DNA of 10,114 nucleotides from Clostridiales bacterium. GTDB lineage: Bacteria > Bacillota > Clostridia > Christensenellales > CAG-1252. Both the position numbers and the translations under genes were made by a program. The notes under the pieces are model-generated. The model saw nothing but the letters and a program-made list of their open reading frames with translations. It searched no databases and had not been told where the DNA came from. Positions 6,689-10,114 of the stretch are shown piece after piece. The number at the start of each line of letters is the position of its first letter. Position 1 is the first letter of the stretch. Where the stretch lies: the NCBI GenBank assembly GCA_003445835.1, contig DMCI01000049.1:1-10114 (forward strand). Reading direction: 5' to 3'.

Positions 6689-6721
6689 TTGCACTCTTCG
6701 ATAGACGGGTGTAATTTTTTT
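6689..6721 (+). promoter_or_regulatory. 5'-UTR hairpin plus U-tract before rpmG
   Basis: TTGCAC (6689-6694) pairs with GTGTAA (6709-6714) with one G-U pair, and an inner TCT/AGA pairing is possible. Seven T follow (6715-6721), directly abutting the GGAGG of rpmG. The shape resembles a small terminator or attenuator, but it would lie almost at the 5' end of the RNA. It may instead be a stability or translation-control element. Confidence 0.4.
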
Positions 6722-6737
6722 GGAGGCGTCAAAGGTT

Positions 6738-6905
6738 ATGGCAGCAAAAAAAGAGAATCGTATGAAGATCACCTTGGCTTGCACCGAATGCAAACAACGC
6801 AATTATAACGACTATAAGAACAAGAAGAACACTCCCGACAGGATCGAACTGATGAAGTATTGTCCGTTCTGCAAGAAACACACCCTTCACAGAGAAAGCA
6901 AGTAA
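6738..6905 (+). CDS. rpmG: 50S ribosomal protein L33, zinc-binding (C+) form
   Basis: This 55-residue component of the large ribosomal subunit sits near the E site. The core [15 protein letters not shown] and [16 protein letters not shown] are diagnostic of L33. Both CxxC pairs (CTEC, CPFC) are present, so this is the zinc-ribbon form, not the cysteine-free paralogue made under zinc limitation. A short basic extension MAAKKENR makes it slightly longer than the usual 49 residues. ATG 6738 is chosen with GGAGG at 6722-6726 (11-base spacing) and AAAGG closer to the start; the ATG at residue 9 lacks an RBS, and an in-frame TTG at 6720 overlaps the RBS. It is first in the operon, 12 bases before secE, the usual bacterial order. 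No tRNA-Trp lies between them. Confidence 0.96.
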   Translation: MAAKKENRMKITLACTECKQRNYNDYKNKKNTPDRIELMKYCPFCKKHTLHRESK

Positions 6906-6917
6906 AAGGTGGGAACT

Positions 6918-7142
6918 ATGAAAGGAGCAGTAAAAACCGCTACCAAGAAACCCAATTTCTTTCAGAGAATGGGGAAAGGGATCAAAGAGATCATTTCCGA
7001 ATTGAAGAAGGTCAGCTGGCCGACGTTTGCCAAAGTGATGGCGGAGACCGGTATCGTTCTCGTCGTCGTACTCTTCTTCCTTTTGGTCATTTTGGGATTT
7101 GACAGCCTTCTCTCGTGGCTCTTCAGTTTGTTGGTGAAATAA
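6918..7142 (+). CDS. secE: Preprotein translocase subunit SecE
   Basis: This 74-residue subunit of the SecYEG translocon clamps SecY in the cytoplasmic membrane. The N-terminal amphipathic helix carries the hallmark SELKKVSWPTFAKV (about 29-42), followed by one transmembrane helix (about 45-72), the short single-span form typical of Gram-positive bacteria. ATG 6918 is preceded by AAGGTGGG five bases upstream; an in-frame GTG at 6909 lies within that RBS and is not the likely start. The stop TAA is two bases from the nusG ATG, so the two are translationally coupled, as is usual for secE-nusG. Confidence 0.96.
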   Translation: MKGAVKTATKKPNFFQRMGKGIKEIISELKKVSWPTFAKVMAETGIVLVVVLFFLLVILGFDSLLSWLFSLLVK

Positions 7143-7144
7143 TT

Positions 7145-7699
7145 ATGGAAAAAATCACGGAAGTCAAGAGCGAAACCGAACCGAAGTGGTACGTCATCCA
7201 CACGTATTCCACCTACGAACTCGCCGTGCGAGACAACATCCTCAAGATGGTTGAAAATACCGGCTTGCAGGATCAGATCTTTGACGTGGTCGTGCCGCAG
7301 GAGGAAGAGGTCGTGGAGACCAAGACCAAGCGTAAGACGGTTCTTCGCAAGAAATTCCCCACGTACGTCTTTATTAAGATGATCAACAACGCGCACAACT
7401 ATTATATGGTTACGCGCATTCACGGCGTCACCGGTTTCGTCGGCGCGGGCGGCAAGCCCGAGGCTTTGACCCCGGAGGAAGTCAGGAGAAACCGTCTTGA
7501 AAAAGTCAATGCGGAAGATCTCGGACTCAAGATCGACGACGTCGTCAATATCATTTCCGGTGCCTTCCAAGGGCATTCGGGCGTCGTCTCCGAGTTGGAT
7601 CTCGAGCACGGCATCGTAAAGGTCACCTTGCTTTTGTTCGGCAAGCCCACCCCCATCGAGCTCGAGTTCAATCAAGTGGAGAAGGATCCTCAAAATTAA
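7145..7699 (+). CDS. nusG: Transcription termination/antitermination factor NusG
   Basis: This 184-residue factor binds the RNA polymerase clamp and modulates pausing, and links transcription to translation through S10 or Rho. The NGN domain starts at KWYVIHTYSTYELAVRDN (14-31), continues through RKKFPTYVFIKM and ends near HGVTGFVGAGGKP. The C-terminal KOW domain (about 129-182) shows DDVVNIISGAFQGHSGVV and FGKPTPIELEFNQVEK, close to the family consensus. FPTYVFIKM replaces the more usual FPGYVLVKM. ATG 7145 lies two bases after the secE stop with only a weak GGTG upstream, so translation probably depends on coupling. An in-frame upstream start at 7115 would lie inside secE and is not needed. 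The length matches the family. Confidence 0.97.
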   Translation: MEKITEVKSETEPKWYVIHTYSTYELAVRDNILKMVENTGLQDQIFDVVVPQEEEVVETKTKRKTVLRKKFPTYVFIKMINNAHNYYMVTRIHGVTGFVGAGGKPEALTPEEVRRNRLEKVNAEDLGLKIDDVVNIISGAFQGHSGVVSELDLEHGIVKVTLLLFGKPTPIELEFNQVEKDPQN

Positions 7700-7714
7700 A
7701 CCTTTTCGGTTTAA
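7696..7714 (+). promoter_or_regulatory. Small hairpin at the end of nusG
   Basis: TTAAACC (7696-7702) and GGTTTAA (7708-7714) form a perfect 7-bp stem with loop TTTTC, overlapping the nusG stop codon. The stem is AT-rich and no T-tract follows, so it is not a good terminator. It may protect or process the mRNA. Confidence 0.4.
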
Positions 7715-7721
7715 TATATGG

Positions 7722-7751
7722 GAGAACGGCAAAATATTTCCATTGCCGCTC
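7722..7751 (+). promoter_or_regulatory. Bulged hairpin in the rplK leader, candidate L1 autoregulatory site
   Basis: CGGCAA (7727-7732) pairs with TTGCCG (7743-7748) around a 10-base loop. After an AA bulge (7725-7726) the helix continues as GAG/CTC (7722-7724 with 7749-7751). In many bacteria L1 represses the rplK-rplA mRNA by binding a two-helix mimic of its 23S site ahead of rplK. The position fits, but the conserved L1 bases were not checked. Confidence 0.35.
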
Positions 7752-7789
7752 GTTAGCACCACGTTTTGCATAGTAAGGAGGAAAAAGCT

Positions 7790-8215
7790 ATGGCAAAGAA
7801 AGTTACAGCAATCGTCAAGTTACAACTCCCCGCAGGTAAAGCCACCCCGGGACCGCCTGTCGGCTCCACCCTTGGCCCGCACGGAATCAACCTTCCGGGC
7901 TTCGTCAAGGAGTTCAACGACAAGACTGCGGATAAGATCGGTCTCGTGATCCCGGTCGTTATGACCATCTACAACGACCGTTCCTTCAGCTTCATCACCA
8001 AGACGCCGCCGGCACCCGTTCTCATTAAGAAGGCGTGCGGCATCGAAAGCGGCTCGGCGAAGCCCAACAAGGATAAGGTCGCGAAGCTCACCAAGGCGCA
8101 AGTCAAAGAGATCGCGGAGCTTAAGATGCCCGACCTCAACGCGGCTTCTCTCGAAGCGGCGATGAGCATGATCGCAGGTACGGCGCGCAGCATGGGCGTC
8201 ACGGTGGAAGACTAA
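7790..8215 (+). CDS. rplK: 50S ribosomal protein L11
   Basis: This 141-residue protein, exactly the usual length, forms the GTPase-associated centre with 23S helices 43-44 and is needed for factor-dependent GTP hydrolysis and the stringent response. The N-terminal domain begins [17 protein letters not shown], and the RNA-binding C-terminal domain includes [14 protein letters not shown] and ends [12 protein letters not shown]. The proline-rich segment is unusual: [13 protein letters not shown] (22-34) where bacterial L11 normally has PPVGPALGQ.G.N, that is Ser26 for Pro and Pro30 for Gln. This lies where thiostrepton-class antibiotics bind. ATG 7790 has AAGGAGG (7775-7781) eight bases upstream. 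The 90-base gap from nusG holds two hairpins but no clear promoter. Confidence 0.97.
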   Translation: MAKKVTAIVKLQLPAGKATPGPPVGSTLGPHGINLPGFVKEFNDKTADKIGLVIPVVMTIYNDRSFSFITKTPPAPVLIKKACGIESGSAKPNKDKVAKLTKAQVKEIAELKMPDLNAASLEAAMSMIAGTARSMGVTVED

Positions 8216-8229
8216 GGAGGCAAGCGAAT

Positions 8230-8925
8230 ATGAAAATCAGCAAGAGATTCAAAGAGGCGTCTGCCTTAGTTGAAAAGAACAAAGTTTACGACAGCGTCGA
8301 AGCTATGGACCTCGCGGTCAAAGCTGCGACCGCCAAGTTTGACGAGTCCGTTGAGCTCCACGTGAAGCTCGGCGTGGACAGCAAGCACGCGGATCAACAA
8401 GTCCGTGGCGTCGTCGTCCTCCCCAACGGTACCGGTAAGAGCGTCAAAGTGCTCGTTATCGCCAAGGGTGAAAAGGCGGACGAAGCGCAGGCTGCCGGCG
8501 CGGATATCGTCGGCGCGGAAGAGATCATCGCCAAGATCCAAAAGGACAACTGGTTTGACTTTGACGTATGTATCACCACTCCCGATATGATGGGTATGGT
8601 CGGTCGTATCGCTCGTTTGCTTGGTCCTAAGGGTCTTATGCCTAACCCCAAGAGCGGCACCGTCACGATGGACATCGCCAAGGCCGTCAAGGAAGTCAAG
8701 GCAGGTAAGGTCGAATACAGACTCGACAAGACCAACATCATCCACGTTGCAGTCGGCAAGGTCAGCTTCGGTGCGGAGAAGCTCCACGAGAACTTCGCCA
8801 CCGTTATGGACGCCATCATCAAGGCGAAGCCGTCCACCGCGAAGGGTACTTACCTCCGCTCGGTTTCCATCTCCACCACGATGGGCCCCGGCATCAAAGT
8901 TAACTACGCTAAGGCGAATGCTTAA
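8230..8925 (+). CDS. rplA: 50S ribosomal protein L1
   Basis: This 231-residue protein forms the mobile L1 stalk, which moves deacylated tRNA out of the E site, and it is the usual translational repressor of the rplK-rplA mRNA. Diagnostic stretches are [37 protein letters not shown] and [20 protein letters not shown]; the length is standard. ATG 8230 is preceded by AAGGAGG at 8214-8220, whose first bases overlap the rplK TAA stop, so the two genes are closely linked with a 14-base gap. It is the last gene before the separate rplJ promoter. Confidence 0.97.
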   Translation: MKISKRFKEASALVEKNKVYDSVEAMDLAVKAATAKFDESVELHVKLGVDSKHADQQVRGVVVLPNGTGKSVKVLVIAKGEKADEAQAAGADIVGAEEIIAKIQKDNWFDFDVCITTPDMMGMVGRIARLLGPKGLMPNPKSGTVTMDIAKAVKEVKAGKVEYRLDKTNIIHVAVGKVSFGAEKLHENFATVMDAIIKAKPSTAKGTYLRSVSISTTMGPGIKVNYAKANA

Positions 8926-8942
8926 TTACTGAGCAAAATCGC

Positions 8943-8971
8943 TTGACAGCAACAAAAAACTAACATACAAT
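8943..8971 (+). promoter_or_regulatory. Promoter of rplJ-rplL
   Basis: TTGACA (8943-8948), exactly 17 bases, then TACAAT (8966-8971): near-perfect sigma-A consensus. The start point would be near 8978, at the 5' edge of the L10 leader. It begins 18 bases after the rplA stop. Confidence 0.93.
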
Positions 8972-8977
8972 ATAAAC

Positions 8978-9087
8978 CGTCTTAAGACAGCAAGTGGGTA
9001 ACCGTAAACCGCAAGGGCTTGCCGAGGATGCAGTTTTCAATCAAGAAAGTATGCTCTCATTGTCTTTTGACGTTGAGAGCATTTTTT
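8978..9087 (+). ncRNA. L10 leader (rplJL attenuator RNA)
   Basis: This cis-acting leader lies in the rplJ 5' UTR. The family's landmark AAGACAGCAAG (8984-8994) and CTTGCCGAGG (9018-9027) are present, and GCAAG (8990-8994) pairs with CTTGC (9018-9022). AAGACAG (8984-8990) can also pair with TTGTCTT (9060-9066) in the terminator loop, giving the long-range closing helix. In Bacillus subtilis, L10(L12)4 binds this leader and promotes termination before rplJ. Here the promoter, leader, terminator and rplJ are all in the expected order. An additional 10-base palindrome GTCTTAAGAC (8979-8988) marks the very 5' end. Confidence 0.9.
9051..9087 (+). terminator. Attenuator terminator of the L10 leader
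   Basis: ATGCTCTCA (9051-9059) pairs perfectly with TGAGAGCAT (9074-9082). After a T-T mismatch an inner GTC/GAC helix (9062-9064 with 9069-9071) closes on TTTT. Six T (9082-9087) follow. It lies 32 bases before the rplJ start, so it must be conditional. Confidence 0.92.
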
Positions 9088-9119
9088 GTTCTCAAGATTC
9101 TTAAAAGGAGGTAGACAAA

Positions 9120-9635
9120 GTGTCAGCAGCATTAGAAGAAAAGAAGAAGCTTGTTGAAGAACTCAAGGAAAAGATCGGCGCCGCGAAGTCCATCGTTATC
9201 GTGGATTACAAAGGCCTTTCCGTCTTTGAGGACACCGAGCTTCGTAAGACGCTCCGCGAAGCAAACGTCGAGTATCGCGTTCTTAAAAACAGACTGATGC
9301 AAAAGGCTTTCAGCGAACTCGGTTACAACGATTTCGACGAAGCTTTGAACGGGCCTACCGCCGTCGCGTTTGCAAACGGTGATCCCGTTGCTCCCGCAAA
9401 GATCCTTTTGGAGAAGGCGGACAGCACCAAGAAGATCACGGTCAAATGCGGTATGGTGGACGGTACGTACATCACGACGGACGGCGTCAAGGAGCTTGCA
9501 ACGCTCCCGCCCAAAGAGGTGCTCCTCGCCAAGTTGCTCGGTACCCTCGAGGCTCCGATCAGCGGGCTTGCCAGAGTGCTTAACGAGACGGTTGCCGGAC
9601 TTGCAAGAGTTCTCAACGCGATCGCGGAAAAGTAA
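9120..9635 (+). CDS. rplJ: 50S ribosomal protein L10
   Basis: This 171-residue protein is the base of the ribosomal stalk: it binds 23S RNA and L11 and carries L7/L12 dimers on its C-terminal helix. Family features are KSIVIVDYKGLSV (23-35), EYRVLKNRLMQKAF and FANGDPVAPAKIL. The C-terminal helix contains GLARVLN twice, at 149-155 and 160-166, in register with the roughly ten-residue L12-dimer docking sites, consistent with two dimers (L10(L12)4). It starts with GTG at 9120, set by AAGGAGG (9105-9111) eight bases upstream; no nearer in-frame ATG exists. Expression is controlled by the L10 leader directly upstream. Confidence 0.97.
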   Translation: MSAALEEKKKLVEELKEKIGAAKSIVIVDYKGLSVFEDTELRKTLREANVEYRVLKNRLMQKAFSELGYNDFDEALNGPTAVAFANGDPVAPAKILLEKADSTKKITVKCGMVDGTYITTDGVKELATLPPKEVLLAKLLGTLEAPISGLARVLNETVAGLARVLNAIAEK

Positions 9636-9703
9636 ACCAATTCATCAACTTATCAACACTATTATATTAAAAAGAAAATCAGAATTATTTGGAGGATACT
9701 AAA

Positions 9704-10084
9704 ATGGCAGATATCGAAAAGCTTATTGAAGAAATCAAAGGTATGACCGTTCTTGAGGTCAGCAAACTTGTTAAGGCTCTTGAGGAAGAGTTCGGCGTGT
9801 CCGCTGCGGCTCCCGTCGCTGTGGCTGCTGCTCCCGCTGCTGGCGCTGCTGCTGCTCCCGCTGCGGAAGAGAAGACCGAGTTCACCGTCGTGTTGAAGGC
9901 TGCGGGCGCAAACAAGATCGCGGTCATCAAGGCTGTGCGTGAATTGACCGGCCTTGGCCTTGCTGAGGCTAAGGGTCTTGTTGACGGCGCTCCCAAGGCT
10001 GTTAAAGAGAACGTCAGCAAGGAAGATTGCGACAAGGCTGCCGAGGCTCTTAAGGCTGCGGGTGCCGAGATCGAAATCAAGTAA
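9704..10084 (+). CDS. rplL: 50S ribosomal protein L7/L12
   Basis: This 126-residue stalk protein recruits and activates translation factor GTPases. The N-terminal dimerisation domain [23 protein letters not shown] (1-23) binds L10. A flexible Ala/Pro hinge follows (about 38-57, built largely of GCT and GCC codons). The C-terminal globular domain begins [20 protein letters not shown] and contains the factor-binding [20 protein letters not shown] and ends [12 protein letters not shown] 9704 has GGAGG (9691-9695) eight bases upstream; an in-frame TTG at 9689 overlaps that RBS and is not the start. The 68-base gap from rplJ shows no terminator, so it is co-transcribed. The 30 bases after the stop hold nothing assignable. 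Confidence 0.97.
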   Translation: MADIEKLIEEIKGMTVLEVSKLVKALEEEFGVSAAAPVAVAAAPAAGAAAAPAAEEKTEFTVVLKAAGANKIAVIKAVRELTGLGLAEAKGLVDGAPKAVKENVSKEDCDKAAEALKAAGAEIEIK

Positions 10085-10114
10085 TTGCTTTCAATCTAAA
10101 CCTTTTAAGAAAAA

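Noticed and set aside
7743..7774. Separate promoter for rplK (TTGCCG ... CATAGT)
   Set aside because: The spacing is 20 bases and the -10 match is poor; the -35-like bases belong to a hairpin arm.
9787..9864. GCT-rich repetitive tract as a possible microsatellite or repeat element
   Set aside because: It encodes the normal Ala/Pro hinge of L7/L12.
1..10114. CRISPR array, tRNA or rRNA genes, insertion sequence, phage or defence genes
   Set aside because: No direct-repeat array, no tRNA fold (including between rpmG and secE), and no transposase, integrase or nuclease motif was found on either strand.

Overview
The window looks like a chromosomal segment of a Bacillota (Firmicutes) bacterium, probably an uncultured clostridial lineage. 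This is inferred from strong AGGAGG-type ribosome binding sites, sigma-A-like promoters, a classic L10-leader attenuator, and the order rpmG-secE-nusG-rplK-rplA // rplJ-rplL. Coding DNA is moderately GC-rich and the intergenic gaps are AT-rich. I cannot fix the genus from sequence alone.

Layout. (1) Positions 1-1574, + strand: the 3' end of an unidentified gene, an ABC-2 type ATPase and its permease, with overlapping ends, closed by an intrinsic terminator at 1591-1613. (2) 1683-2687, + strand: a ROK-like transcriptional regulator with an N-terminal winged helix and an eroded sugar-kinase-like domain. Converging on it and overlapping its 3' end by 8 bp is a small all-helical protein of unknown function (2680-3132, - strand). 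(3) A 107-bp AT-rich divergent promoter region leads to a large secreted, membrane-anchored protein (3240-6230) with MBG/Ig-like and fibronectin-III-like repeats. It is followed almost immediately by a small single-pass membrane protein with a coiled-coil tail (6232-6573) and a terminator. (4) 6656-10084, + strand: the transcription/translation/secretion cluster. One promoter appears to serve L33-SecE-NusG-L11-L1; a second serves L10-L12 through an L10-leader attenuator. rpoB would be expected next, beyond the window.

How the genes work together. The first pair is one exporter of unknown substrate. The surface protein and the small membrane protein are probably co-translated and may form one envelope module. 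The ribosomal block is housekeeping: SecE of the translocon, NusG for elongation and coupling, L11/L1/L10/L12 of the GTPase-associated centre and stalk, and zinc-type L33.

Points worth a second look: the ROK-like gene and the surface-protein gene both start exactly six bases after a TACAAT -10 element and lack a Shine-Dalgarno, suggesting leaderless mRNAs; L11 carries Pro26Ser and Gln30Pro in the thiopeptide-binding segment; and the leaders of rpmG and rplK contain unassigned RNA hairpins. I saw no convincing new defence, CRISPR, mobile or biosynthetic system. No stretch longer than 300 bases lacks a gene.
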